A stretch of DNA of 64,000 nucleotides from Pseudomonadales bacterium (GTDB taxonomy: Bacteria > Pseudomonadota > Gammaproteobacteria > Pseudomonadales > Azotimanducaceae), in assembly GCA_012103505.1 (NCBI GenBank), contig WLWP01000002.1:310001-374000 (forward strand), read 5' to 3'. This document shows positions 43,700 through 52,824 of the stretch, in pieces. The stretch's first letter is position 1. Each line of letters starts with the position of its first letter. The position numbers and the translations under genes were made by a program. A model generated the notes under the pieces. It was given only the letters and a program-made list of their open reading frames with translations. It did no database searches and had not been told where the DNA came from.

Positions 43700-44823
43700 G
43701 ACGCCAAGTCCACCCAAGCACTGTTCTGTTTTGTACTTTCAACCACACTCTCAATAAAGCGCATACCCGCAATACCATCATCTAGATTCGGATAGTCGCC
43801 GCCGTCGTCCGATAGATCTTTATAAAAATTTCGATAGAGCTCTGCAAATCCTTCTAGATATCCTTCTGGATGCCCCGGCGGTATTCGACTCGCTGCCTGA
43901 CTTTCTGGGGAGGTTCCTGCCCAGCCAGTGCGCCTCACCTCATAAGGCTTGTCTGGCCACCGCACAATTAAACTGTTGGCATCACTCTGGCGCCATTCAA
44001 GACCGCCTGTTTCACCATACACTTGAATGCTCAGGTCGTTTTCTTTACCAACGGCAATTTGTGATGCTGAGATCACACCTTTCGCTCCACCCTTAAACCG
44101 AAGCAGTACATTGCCATCGTCATCCAACAATCGACCAGGGACGAACGCAGTGAGATCTGCGGCAAGGCTTTCGATCTCGAGACCCGTAATGAATCTTGTA
44201 AGATTCTCAGCATGGCTCCCAATATCGCCAAAGCAACCGGCCGCTCCAGATCGTGCAGGATCCGTACGCCACGCGGCTTGCTTGTTGTCATCCGGCGCTC
44301 GTTCGTGCAGCCAGCCTTGTAGGTATTCACAGCTGACGCGACGTATCTTTCCAAGAACACCAGAATTCACGAGACTCCGCGCTTCTCTGACCATCGGGTA
44401 ACCTGTGTAGTTGTGGGTCAGAGCAAACTTGAGCCCGCTCGCTTTCACCACATTTTGAAGTTGTTCGCCTTCCAGCACAGACATCGCGAGTGGTTTGTCA
44501 CAAACCACATGAAACCCACCCTCAAGCGCTGCGCGCGCTATTGAATAGTGGGTGTGGTTGGGTGTCGCAATGACGACAAAGTCCATAGCGTCGGCTCGAT
44601 TAGCTTCAAGCTGAAAAAGCGCTTCGTAGTTGTCGTAACATCGATCTGCATGGAGGCGGTACAAGCTTTGGCCCGAGCGTCTAGACCTTTCCGGGTTCGA
44701 AGCGAAGGCACCGCATACGAGCTCAGCCTCCCCATCCAGTTCAGCCGCGATGCGATGTACTTGGCCGATGAAGGCACCTTCGCCACCACCAACCATGCCA
44801 AAACGAAACTTCCTCGTGCTCAT
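43696..44823 (-). CDS. Gfo/Idh/MocA family oxidoreductase
   Basis: NAD(P)-dependent sugar dehydrogenase of 375 residues. The Rossmann motif is 'FGMVGGGEGAFIGQVHRIAA', with 'FVVIATPNHTHYSIARAALEGGFHVVCDKPLAMSV' providing the EKP-like catalytic lysine (here DKP) and 'CFGDIGSHAENLTRFITG' the D-x-x-x-H pair. It likely oxidises an inositol or sugar. It faces the second isomerase gene across 110 bases, which must hold both promoters. Confidence 0.93.
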   Translation of the reverse strand: MSTRKFRFGMVGGGEGAFIGQVHRIAAELDGEAELVCGAFASNPERSRRSGQSLYRLHADRCYDNYEALFQLEANRADAMDFVVIATPNHTHYSIARAALEGGFHVVCDKPLAMSVLEGEQLQNVVKASGLKFALTHNYTGYPMVREARSLVNSGVLGKIRRVSCEYLQGWLHERAPDDNKQAAWRTDPARSGAAGCFGDIGSHAENLTRFITGLEIESLAADLTAFVPGRLLDDDGNVLLRFKGGAKGVISASQIAVGKENDLSIQVYGETGGLEWRQSDANSLIVRWPDKPYEVRRTGWAGTSPESQAASRIPPGHPEGYLEGFAELYRNFYKDLSDDGGDYPNLDDGIAGMRFIESVVESTKQNSAWVDLAS

Positions 44824-44933
44824 GGCGCGCTAACCTCCATCCCTTTCGTCCATATACCACTCTCAACTTTGTTTCTATGTGCCGAATTGAGATACCCTAA
44901 CCCAACGCTACGCAAAGGTATAAAACAAAAACT

Positions 44934-45692
44934 ATGGTCCCTATTTCCGTCCAACTTTATAGCTTGCGGGACGCGTGCAATGAAGATTTCGATGCGGTTT
45001 TGAACCGGCTGGCTGAAATCGGCTTCGCTGGCGTCGAGCCGTTCAACCTCTTTGGTAAAGAACCCGCCGACTTCTTGCGTCAGATCCACGATCTCGGCAT
45101 GCGTGTTAGCAGCACTCATACGCCGTGGATCAATCGAACCGAAAGTACTCAAGAAGTTGTCGACGTCGTTCAAGCCCTTGGTCAGACAAGGGCCCCTGGC
45201 GGTTTCATGCCCGATGACTTCAAAGATCGCGCGGCCTTGGACGCAACCATTGAGGCTACACAAGGATATGTCGACGCGCTCAAACCACATGGACTGGATC
45301 TGTTCTTACACAATCACTGGTGGGAGTTTATGGAAATCGACGGCAAGCTTGCCTACCACCACTTGCAGGAAGCTGTACCTGACGTGCAATTCGAACTGGA
45401 TACTTACTGGGCAGCCAATTTCGGCGCATGCGATCCAGTACAGGAACTCGGCAGAATTGCCGAGCGGACTCCGCTTCTCCACATTAAGGATGGACCGCTT
45501 GTTAAAGGTGAGTCCCATGTGGCCGTAGGAAATGGCAAAATGAACATTCAAGGATTGTTTGAGGCAGCAGACCCAAACGTTTTTGAGTGGGCGGTTGTCG
45601 AGCTCGATGCTTGTGATACCGATATGATGACCGCAGTGGCAGAAAGCTACACGTACCTAACTAACAACAATTTGGCGCAAGGCAATGTCTAA
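44934..45692 (+). CDS. sugar phosphate isomerase/epimerase family protein
   Basis: A 252-residue xylose isomerase-like TIM barrel. 'SVQLYSLRDACNEDFDAVLNRLAEIGFAGVEPF' is the typical start; 'LFLHNHWWEFME', 'QFELDTYWAANFGACDPV', 'PLLHIKDGPLVKG' and 'WAVVELDACDTDM' carry the metal ligands. It is the second such enzyme in this region, divergent from the Gfo/Idh/MocA gene. Its end overlaps the aminotransferase start by eight bases. Confidence 0.92.
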   Translation: MVPISVQLYSLRDACNEDFDAVLNRLAEIGFAGVEPFNLFGKEPADFLRQIHDLGMRVSSTHTPWINRTESTQEVVDVVQALGQTRAPGGFMPDDFKDRAALDATIEATQGYVDALKPHGLDLFLHNHWWEFMEIDGKLAYHHLQEAVPDVQFELDTYWAANFGACDPVQELGRIAERTPLLHIKDGPLVKGESHVAVGNGKMNIQGLFEAADPNVFEWAVVELDACDTDMMTAVAESYTYLTNNNLAQGNV

Positions 45693-46848
45693 TATTCTCT
45701 ACGATTTTGGTGCTGGCCGTTCAGACCCATCTACCTTTCCAACCGAAGCGTTGCAAGCCGCCGCTGTAAAAGTCATCGGAGAACAGTTCGAAGAAATCAC
45801 CCAGTACCCGGGTAATCTTGGACATGCGGGCTTACGCCGCGCCATGGCTGAGCGAGAAGGCCAGCGAGAGGGTGTCACGATAGATCCAGACCACATGATC
45901 CTCACTAACGGATCCATGCAGGCGGTCACGTTAACTGCCGAGGCACTACAAGAGAATCATGGTGACGCGATTCTGCTGGAGGAGTTTTCCTACCCTGGCA
46001 CGCTATCGGCCTATCGGAGTCTCAAATTCGACATGGTTGGCATCCGGCTCGACGAAGGTGGCATGCGCATCGACCACATGGAAGAGGAACTCGAGCGCTT
46101 GGAGAAAGAAGGGCGTCGTCCGAAGTTCATTTACGCCATTAGCACCTATCAAAATCCAACAGGGTTCAATATGCCGAGGGCACGCCGCCAGGAGATGATT
46201 GACCTAGCAGCACGCTATGAAGTCCCGATTATCGAGGATAACTGCTACGCGGATGTTCACTATGAAGGGGACATTGAACCGGCCGTGTTTGCCTTAGATG
46301 ACAACCCTAACCATATCTACCTCGGCTCATTGTCTAAAATTCTCGCGCCCGGTTTCAGGCTCGGCTACATCTACGCACGGCCACCCATGCTCGAGAAAAT
46401 TCTAGCCCGACGTCACGATGCCGGATCTAACTATCTTGCTTCGGCTATTGCTGCTGAATTTTACAAAAACGGTATTGCAGATCATGCCGCACACACAAAC
46501 CCAGTTCTCAAGAATAAGCGTGATCTCACGACGGCAGGTCTAAAACATGAGCTGGACGATATCTGCGTTTGGTCCAACCCCGTGGGTGGTCTCTTCATTT
46601 GGGTGCGTATCCCGGATGATGTAGATCGCAAGGTGTTGTACGAATCAGCCCAGGCAAATGGCGTCAACTTCTTACCGGGTACCGCATTCCACTACCAAAA
46701 TCGCAACAAGCCCTATTTACGCCTAGCCTTCGGTCACCTCACGGAGCAACAGATCGAAGACGGCATTCCGATCCTTGCCCGCTGCTTGCGCGAAAGTCGC
46801 ACAAGTAATGAAGCGCGCAGCTTTGAAACGCTATTCGACGAAGCTTAA
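45685..46848 (+). CDS. PLP-dependent aminotransferase, class I/II
   Basis: A 387-residue fold-type I enzyme related to 2-aminoadipate aminotransferases, without the MocR DNA-binding domain. The PLP lysine is in 'IYLGSLSKILAPGFRLGYI'; 'AISTYQNPTGFNMPRARRQEMIDLAARYEVPIIEDNCYADV' carries the asparagine, aspartate and tyrosine that hold the cofactor, and 'KPYLRLAFG' the substrate arginine. It is translationally coupled to the isomerase gene. Substrate unknown. Confidence 0.93.
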   Translation: MSNILYDFGAGRSDPSTFPTEALQAAAVKVIGEQFEEITQYPGNLGHAGLRRAMAEREGQREGVTIDPDHMILTNGSMQAVTLTAEALQENHGDAILLEEFSYPGTLSAYRSLKFDMVGIRLDEGGMRIDHMEEELERLEKEGRRPKFIYAISTYQNPTGFNMPRARRQEMIDLAARYEVPIIEDNCYADVHYEGDIEPAVFALDDNPNHIYLGSLSKILAPGFRLGYIYARPPMLEKILARRHDAGSNYLASAIAAEFYKNGIADHAAHTNPVLKNKRDLTTAGLKHELDDICVWSNPVGGLFIWVRIPDDVDRKVLYESAQANGVNFLPGTAFHYQNRNKPYLRLAFGHLTEQQIEDGIPILARCLRESRTSNEARSFETLFDEA

Positions 46849-46872
46849 GTCTGGTCCGAGTGCATTCGTACG

Positions 46873-47454
46873 ATGGCTACGCCGTACATTGGTCACCGCA
46901 TACTAGTCTGGGGAAACTCGTGCTCTGGCAAGAGTTCACTTGCGGAGCTTTTAGCGACAACGATTGAAGCACCTTTTGTTGAACTAGACGCTTTGAATTG
47001 GCTACCTAACTGGGTAGGTCTAAACACCACCGACCCCGATCGGCTCTTGAGACGCATCGAAGAGGCCACCGGCGGTGATGCATGGGTTGTAGCTGGATCT
47101 TATTCTGAACAAAGCCAGGTCGCTTTTTGGCCCAACCTTGAGACGATCGTCTGGCTAGACCTACCACGACATCTACTTATCCGACGATGTCTAAAACGTA
47201 GTTTCCTTCGATGGTGGCGCAAAGAGTTGTTGTGGGGTACAAATTACGAGAGCTTCGTCAAACAGCTACAGTTCTGGAGAGGCGAAGAGTCTTTGCTCTG
47301 GTGGGTATGGACACAGCATGCCAACAAAAGAGCAGACTCTATCCGCTATATGACCGACCCAAGTTGGCAGCATATACGTTGGATTCATTTGCGTAGCGAG
47401 ATCGATGTCGATCGTTTCTGTCAGACAGTTAGAGCGACCGCCTCAGTTTCTTAA
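46873..47454 (+). CDS. P-loop kinase-like protein (adenylate kinase/FlaR type)
   Basis: A 193-residue P-loop NTPase with Walker A 'GNSCSGKSSLAELLA' near residue 13 and 'FVELDALNWLPNWVGL' after it, as in topology-modulation/FlaR-like kinases. 'IVWLDLPRHLLIRRCLKRSFLRWWRKELLWG' is the usual lid region of this group. The substrate is unknown. It ends inside the stop of the convergent TonB receptor gene (four-base overlap). Confidence 0.88.
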   Translation: MATPYIGHRILVWGNSCSGKSSLAELLATTIEAPFVELDALNWLPNWVGLNTTDPDRLLRRIEEATGGDAWVVAGSYSEQSQVAFWPNLETIVWLDLPRHLLIRRCLKRSFLRWWRKELLWGTNYESFVKQLQFWRGEESLLWWVWTQHANKRADSIRYMTDPSWQHIRWIHLRSEIDVDRFCQTVRATASVS

Positions 47455-50030
47455 AAACGCCACCTGACACCGATGGAAGGTACGAGCGGGAGCAAATCTT
47501 CGTGTCCTGTTTCAATCTCATAGATGGTTTCACCATCGTCAATCTCTTCGCCAATATCTAACTCAACCCCACCGACATTGCGACGGCTCAAGGAGTTGGT
47601 GACTTCAAGGAAAGCAGTGAGAGATTGTTCAGACCAACGCCACGTCCGACTAACGAGAACGTCTAGACTAAAGTAGTCCCTCAGACGGTGGCCATTTCTC
47701 TTAAAGTCGACAATTTCTCCTTGGGCTACTTCACTGGGCAGACGAGTTGTTCGCCATCCGTCATGCCATAGGAGCGTCGCGCCCAACTGCCACCGATCTC
47801 CCTCCCAACTAAATCCGGCGGAAACAGTATGTCCCTGATCCCATACCCGAGGACTCCACTGTCCGTCAATGCGATCCTCAACTTCAGAACGTGAGTACGA
47901 CAACCAAGACATAAACCTGCGCCCTGGGTCATATTTCGCCGTTACTTCATAACCTCGCGAGTGCGCCCTGCTCGGTGCGACTGCAATTCGGTCTGAAGCA
48001 AGTTCCGGCAACAAGACGAGGGGATTAAACAAGTTCTCATACCTGCGTTTCGGGTCGTGGATCGCTTTATCGAAAAACTCTGTGCGGAGTGAGAAGCTCG
48101 GACCGATATCTTGATACCAGCTCAATATGACATGGTCAGAATACTGGGCATCCTGGAAACGGGTTTCACCATCCCCAACCTGCAGTTCGTGTATTCCCTC
48201 CGCTTGAAAGAATCGACCCACGGAGAGACGTATTTGTGAATGATCAGTCACCTTCCAACGCGCGCTAAATCGCGGACTGACCTGATCATCGGACGCACCC
48301 AAGCCGTAATCCTGATAATCCCAACGAACACCACCTTCGAGAGCGACACCCTGAGTCGGTTCGCCGCGAAGCGATAGATATACCCCGCCGCTATCCCCTT
48401 TTGGGCGTAGCCTCAAAAGACGCTCATCACTCACTTGATTACCTAGGAGTTCAGCCAACACCCCGCGCTCAATGTTCGCTGCGTAATCGTACTCACCTGC
48501 CTGGTGTGTAATTTTTGCACCAAATTCCAAGTACGCCTTGTCATTGATTCGATACGAAAAAGATTGGTTCAAAGCCAGGAGATTGAAATTACGACTGTCA
48601 TCTACTGACGCGGTACCGTTGTCTAAGTCTTCATCGAGGAGAAAACCAGTTCGGTCGTGCTTGATTGAACCCCAGTAGGCCAGCGTCGTGCTCGAGAGAT
48701 CCAAATTCCAGTCTCGGTGGATTTGTCCCCAGCCATAAATATTCTTGTATTTGGACGATGCGATTTCACCGTCTGAGTCAAAGTCACTGAGTTCGATGTC
48801 GTCGTTGTATGCGATGAAACCAACATCAAGCTCCGTCGCCGGGTTAATTTCATATCGAAACTGTGCGTACGCGTCTGAGTACGAAGGCTCACCCACCGTC
48901 GAATTGATTTGTTTCGTCACAATATCGAGGTTGCCTCGCCGTACTGAGACCGCCCAATTACCTCGACCTTGTTGCACATCACCATGTAACATGGCGCTCA
49001 GATTTAACAAGCTAACAGACACTTCGCCGGAACTCTCGTCTAAACTGTTACCCGGGTTGATGTCCATCACCCCGCTCATACGATCACCGTAGCGCACCGG
49101 GAAACCGCCCGTATAGACATCAATCGTCTCAACCACGCTTGGGTTAAAACTGGAAAAGATGCTCTGAAAGTCTCTTAAGTGGAACGGTTCTAGCAACTCA
49201 ACGTTATTGAATAACACCAGCACTTCATCTTGCAGCCCACCGCGAATATGCGGCTTTGCAGAGACACCTATCGTCGCCATGCCAGGGAGATGGCTCGCGA
49301 TTCTGATTGGGTCCTCCCCTAATCTCGGAATGCTCTCTAGGAGTTCTAGGTCAATAAGCTGGGAACGCGTCCTACTATCGTTGACCGCATAGCGGGACGA
49401 CACGACTACCATCTCTTCGAGGCTCATGGACCGGGCCAATGAGATTTCAAACGGTGACGTAGACTGATCGGGCTTTTGGACACGTTGTCCGACATAGTCA
49501 TCGTGTGAAAAGGTAAGGTCGAAACCGATCTCTGGGGGTATGAGAAACTCCCCGTTTGGATCAGTTTCCATGCTTTGTTGGCCAATGGTGACCAACGCCC
49601 CTACGACAGGTTCGCCAGATTCCGCATCAACCACCTTGCCTTTGAGCAGAGGCAGCCGCTTAGCAACCGTTACCGGGGTGGGGACTATTCGGTATGCTCG
49701 GGGCGCATCTTCCACAAGCTTCAAATTGAGCTTGGCCAAAGCCGAGTTCAATGCCGCAATTTGCGCGCCAGGCTTTGTAGTTCGTTCGGCGCTTGAAGTC
49801 TCCCTCTGGTCACCGTCAGGACGAGGCGTGAAGCGCAGACCCTTGCGCACGACACCCGTGGAGTAGAGGAATTCATAACCAATCTCTTGGTATTCAGACA
49901 ACACGTCAACGACAAGTCGGCCAGGGATTGAAATCGTATTCGCATAGACAAGTACGGGCAGAAAGCTAATCGAAACGACAAGCCCGCTACAGATCCAATG
50001 CCAAACCGTTCTCTTACCAATACCTGTCAC
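47451..50030 (-). CDS. TonB-dependent receptor with STN and regulatory-like N-terminal domains
   Basis: About 859 residues. A signal peptide is followed by an STN (secretin/TonB short) domain near 35-120, a carboxypeptidase regulatory-like beta domain (KGKVVDAESGEPVVGALVTIG) near 130-200, a plug (VVSSRYAVNDSRTRSQLIDLELL ... PHIRGGLQDEVLVLFNNVELLEPFHL) and a beta-barrel ending 'VPSIGVRWRF' with terminal Phe. The STN domain fits signalling to FecR. I use the GTG at 50030, with GGAG just upstream; TTG 50042 is also open. Ligand unknown. Downstream of fecR by 25 bases. Confidence 0.92.
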   Translation of the reverse strand: MTGIGKRTVWHWICSGLVVSISFLPVLVYANTISIPGRLVVDVLSEYQEIGYEFLYSTGVVRKGLRFTPRPDGDQRETSSAERTTKPGAQIAALNSALAKLNLKLVEDAPRAYRIVPTPVTVAKRLPLLKGKVVDAESGEPVVGALVTIGQQSMETDPNGEFLIPPEIGFDLTFSHDDYVGQRVQKPDQSTSPFEISLARSMSLEEMVVVSSRYAVNDSRTRSQLIDLELLESIPRLGEDPIRIASHLPGMATIGVSAKPHIRGGLQDEVLVLFNNVELLEPFHLRDFQSIFSSFNPSVVETIDVYTGGFPVRYGDRMSGVMDINPGNSLDESSGEVSVSLLNLSAMLHGDVQQGRGNWAVSVRRGNLDIVTKQINSTVGEPSYSDAYAQFRYEINPATELDVGFIAYNDDIELSDFDSDGEIASSKYKNIYGWGQIHRDWNLDLSSTTLAYWGSIKHDRTGFLLDEDLDNGTASVDDSRNFNLLALNQSFSYRINDKAYLEFGAKITHQAGEYDYAANIERGVLAELLGNQVSDERLLRLRPKGDSGGVYLSLRGEPTQGVALEGGVRWDYQDYGLGASDDQVSPRFSARWKVTDHSQIRLSVGRFFQAEGIHELQVGDGETRFQDAQYSDHVILSWYQDIGPSFSLRTEFFDKAIHDPKRRYENLFNPLVLLPELASDRIAVAPSRAHSRGYEVTAKYDPGRRFMSWLSYSRSEVEDRIDGQWSPRVWDQGHTVSAGFSWEGDRWQLGATLLWHDGWRTTRLPSEVAQGEIVDFKRNGHRLRDYFSLDVLVSRTWRWSEQSLTAFLEVTNSLSRRNVGGVELDIGEEIDDGETIYEIETGHEDLLPLVPSIGVRWRF

Positions 50031-50055
50031 GTTACTCCGCAAATGCAGGCCAGTC

Positions 50056-51021
50056 TTATTCCTTAAAGTCTAGTACCCACAAAAACTCCTCTTGCTCATT
50101 AATCTGGAATCTGGTCGTCTCCAACGCTGCGTGTAGGCCAAAGGTATCTGCGTTGGCATCTTCCGCTGCACTAAGGCGTCTTAACCCAGCCTGCTGCTTG
50201 ACCGTCGAAGAGGCGTATTGAAGTTCAACGCCGTTGTCTCTCGCCATCCAGGTTAAATAGTCATCCACTGACAAATCGTCCAACAATACTGGCGCTCTGG
50301 CGGCTCGACGCCATGCCCACCGAGGATCAGTCGTCTCAACTACCCCGGTGTCTCTAATGTCACCGGTCGAGGAAGCTTTTATAAACTCGCCAGTGCCAGC
50401 ACTTGTCTTTAATCCAAGCTTGTTACCAGCGAACGCAAGCTCGACTCTACCCTCGCGCATGGCAACTTCCGTTTCAGTGTCATCCGTGCGCACTTCATAG
50501 ATCGTTCCAATATCAACAACTTGCAAGTGTGCCGTCAGTAATCTCAGTTGACCGTCTTCAGCATCGACGTAAGCTTTGCCTGAGTTAAGTGTGACCAACG
50601 AATCATTGTGGAATGCCATCTCCGAATTTGGCGCCATGCTCAACACTACACCTGTGTTTAGCTGTATCGTGACGAATTCACCAGGACCGGTACGAAGTAC
50701 GCCCCCTTCCAAAATTGTTGGATTCTGGAGGTGCTGTTCACTTTGGGTAAACAGAACGCGGCCGACGGGTTCACTTTCGTTAAGGTACTGGGGACCTGCA
50801 ATGAACAATGTTCCAACCAATAGAACAGTCGCAGCCATCGCCCAATACTGGCCTGTAAACGAGCGCTTCACTTGTTCTTCAGGCAAATCATTCCACGCCT
50901 CTAGCGTGGCGCTGTACACCCGTTCGCGCATTTCTGCGTCCGGCTCCAGGCGAGGACCGGCTGCGTTCAGCAGATCAGCAATTTGTTGTTCGCGATCTTG
51001 TGATGTTGAATTCCGCTTCAT
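50056..51021 (-). CDS. fecR: FecR-family anti-sigma regulator
   Basis: About 321 residues from ATG 51021; an in-frame upstream start at 51072 overlaps the sigma gene. It has a cytosolic N-terminal part, one membrane helix (WAMAATVLLVGTLFIAG), and a periplasmic FecR domain with 'VLRTGPGEFVTIQLNTGVVLSMAPNSEMAF' and 'IGTIYEVRTDDTETEVAMREGRVEL'. The C-terminal part (DLSVDDYLTWMARDNGVELQYA) resembles an STN-like domain. It relays occupancy of the receptor to the ECF sigma factor. Confidence 0.9.
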   Translation of the reverse strand: MKRNSTSQDREQQIADLLNAAGPRLEPDAEMRERVYSATLEAWNDLPEEQVKRSFTGQYWAMAATVLLVGTLFIAGPQYLNESEPVGRVLFTQSEQHLQNPTILEGGVLRTGPGEFVTIQLNTGVVLSMAPNSEMAFHNDSLVTLNSGKAYVDAEDGQLRLLTAHLQVVDIGTIYEVRTDDTETEVAMREGRVELAFAGNKLGLKTSAGTGEFIKASSTGDIRDTGVVETTDPRWAWRRAARAPVLLDDLSVDDYLTWMARDNGVELQYASSTVKQQAGLRRLSAAEDANADTFGLHAALETTRFQINEQEEFLWVLDFKE

Positions 51022-51031
51022 ATCATCAGTC

Positions 51032-51616
51032 CTAATGTTGATTCGCTTCTTTAACAAGTTCTGAGAATCCACCTCTGAACGCTACTCTTGCCCGACTCAA
51101 CAATGATTGTGTTGCTAATCGTCCCATGCCTAGTTTTGTCCCAATCTCGCGCACTGAGAGACCCTCCAAGTACTTCATCTCCAATGCTTTACCGTATTTG
51201 TCAGGGAGATAGTCGAGGGTCAAAGTGACGAGATCAGACAGCGCGATCTGATCTGCCATACTGTCCTGCAGCTGCACGCCGAATGACTCCAATGCCGCGA
51301 GAATGTGGGCATCGTCTTCGATGCTGAGATCTGACACAGCGTGTTTGCCGTGTTTGGCAAACCAATTGCTAATCTCGTTGCGACAGATCCCGCATAGCCA
51401 GGTAAACAACAATGCCTCGCCACGATAAGACTCTAGGTTCCGTACCGCTTTGATCATGGTTTCCTGCACGATGTCCTCAACGGCTTGTTCATCATGCACT
51501 CGTGTGCGGCAGAATCGGCTCAACCGGCTAAAGTAGGTCGAGAAGAATTCGTCAAACGCTGCACGCTCTTTCGCGAGGACTCGTTTAACTAAATTGACGT
51601 CTTCCTTTGCCTGCAT
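51032..51616 (-). CDS. ECF-family RNA polymerase sigma factor
   Basis: A 194-residue sigma factor from ATG 51616 (a TTG at 51622 is also open). Region 2 is 'DEFFSTYFSRLSRFCRTRVHDEQAVEDIVQETMIKAVRNLESYRGEALLFTWLCGICRNEISNW', with the usual -10 recognition helix; region 4 is 'LPDKYGKALEMKYLEGLSVREIGTKLGMGRLATQSLLSRARVAFR'. It leads the sigma-fecR-receptor operon. It should direct RNA polymerase to the receptor gene in response to ligand. Confidence 0.93.
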   Translation of the reverse strand: MQAKEDVNLVKRVLAKERAAFDEFFSTYFSRLSRFCRTRVHDEQAVEDIVQETMIKAVRNLESYRGEALLFTWLCGICRNEISNWFAKHGKHAVSDLSIEDDAHILAALESFGVQLQDSMADQIALSDLVTLTLDYLPDKYGKALEMKYLEGLSVREIGTKLGMGRLATQSLLSRARVAFRGGFSELVKEANQH

Positions 51617-51740
51617 GACCAAAACCGTTCTAATTTCAGTGGGTGGGACGGTGTTTTATCGAAAAATCATTCGATTCGGCCGATATTCACTGAAAAAGAC
51701 ACCTTATGCGCTTATTCCACGCACAGTTTCGCTAACTGGT

Positions 51741-52127
51741 CTAGCTCGGAGGTCTTGCGCCCCTGAGATAGTCACGGATGCGGTCCATGAAGGTATCGTA
51801 TTTAAGATCCGAAAATTCACCCGCATCAAACCAAGTGCCTTCGCATTGACTGCAACTTTCAAACCAAATATGACGTTGGTTGGCGTCGTAGGTTTTGTCC
51901 ATCGGAATACCACACTCAGGGCAATCGATATCACCCATCTCGTTCAGTTTGTCGCCAACCTTTGGGTTCCCGGCATCTAAAACAATTTCCGAATGCCACT
52001 CACGCTTCATTTCCGAAAGGACATCCGGCTTACAAAAAAGACCAAAACACTCACTACATCGACGTACCAGGATCTTCCGACCGTAAGTTTTGGTTTCTAG
52101 TTCTCCGGGACACTTTGGACAGCGCAC
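51741..52127 (-). CDS. zf-TFIIB-type zinc-ribbon protein
   Basis: A 128-residue protein with a GTG start. Two zinc ribbons are visible: CPKC with CSEC at the N-terminus and CPEC with CSQC in the second half, followed by 'GTWFDAGEFSDLKYDTFMDRIRDYL'. The family is widespread and poorly understood. The 124-base gap to the sigma gene holds no further gene that I can see. Confidence 0.85.
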   Translation of the reverse strand: MRCPKCPGELETKTYGRKILVRRCSECFGLFCKPDVLSEMKREWHSEIVLDAGNPKVGDKLNEMGDIDCPECGIPMDKTYDANQRHIWFESCSQCEGTWFDAGEFSDLKYDTFMDRIRDYLRGARPPS

Positions 52128-52187
52128 GTATTTACTCCGTACCAGATTGAGACCGGAAAATGCACATTCCGAATTGATTAGTCACAG

Positions 52188-52685
52188 CTAAAACTTCGTA
52201 CCGGGCGTGTAATAACGGCCATGCCAAATGCCCATACCGTCTTCGCCTTCGACGGGCATGCGCCAGCTGTTGACCTTGGCGTCAGCCAGCACTAGACGAT
52301 ACAACCCCCGGGGCTGCTCAATCGTGTTGCGCACATAGGCTTCTGCACCTTCTTCGTCAACATAACGCTTGGCGATACGCCGGTATTGATCACGCCAAAG
52401 ATCGTCTTCGCCAACATCGTGCACCAACTCTGCACTGCCTTCGGCAAGCACCTTGCGGTAGGGCAAAGCCTGTTCATCGATGCACAGCGCGACCCTAGGA
52501 TCACGCCTTAGGCAATCAAACCACTCAGATTTTGCGCGTGGTGTAAAATAGATGGCGTCTTCTTCGTGGATAAACCATATCGGCGTAACCAGCGGGCTCC
52601 CGTCTTGCCGGACGACAGCCACGCGCATTAGCACACCGGGTGTGCCTAAGAAGTCCGCCTGCTCAGTCACTGTGAGCTTAGGCAT
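52188..52685 (-). CDS. PPOX-fold (pyridoxamine 5'-phosphate oxidase-like) protein
   Basis: A 165-residue split-barrel flavin/deazaflavin-binding protein. 'MRVAVVRQDGSPLVTPIWFIHEEDAIYFTPRAKSEWFDCLRRDPRVALCID' is the core, and 'ARVKVNSW'-like 'LADAKVNSWRMPVEGEDGMG' follows. Many homologues use F420 rather than FMN, and F420 synthesis genes are present in this window. Substrate unknown. The leader is purine-rich and G-quadruplex prone (see repeat feature). Confidence 0.85.
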   Translation of the reverse strand: MPKLTVTEQADFLGTPGVLMRVAVVRQDGSPLVTPIWFIHEEDAIYFTPRAKSEWFDCLRRDPRVALCIDEQALPYRKVLAEGSAELVHDVGEDDLWRDQYRRIAKRYVDEEGAEAYVRNTIEQPRGLYRLVLADAKVNSWRMPVEGEDGMGIWHGRYYTPGTKF

Positions 52686-52705
52686 CTTTTTTCTCCCCTC
52701 TCCTT

Positions 52706-52793
52706 CCCGTTCCCGTTCCCGTTCCCGATCCCGTTCCCGTTCTCTTTCTCTTTTCTTTTTCCTTTCCCTTTCCCTTCCCGAGACCCGTATCCC
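52706..52793 (-). repeat. purine-rich G-tract array (G-quadruplex candidate)
   Basis: On the minus strand eleven GGG tracts occur in 88 bases. Six of them (52706-52738) are spaced exactly six bases apart as GGGAAC-type units, one unit reading GGGATC; the others (52766-52793) have two- to four-base spacers. This fits textbook G-quadruplex patterns and is also a nearly pure purine/pyrimidine tract. It lies directly upstream of the PPOX gene and downstream of the desaturase. The array ends about 20 bases before the PPOX ATG. Confidence 0.85.
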
Positions 52794-52824
52794 TAGCTCT
52801 TTTCTCTCTTACCCCTCGCGAGGT

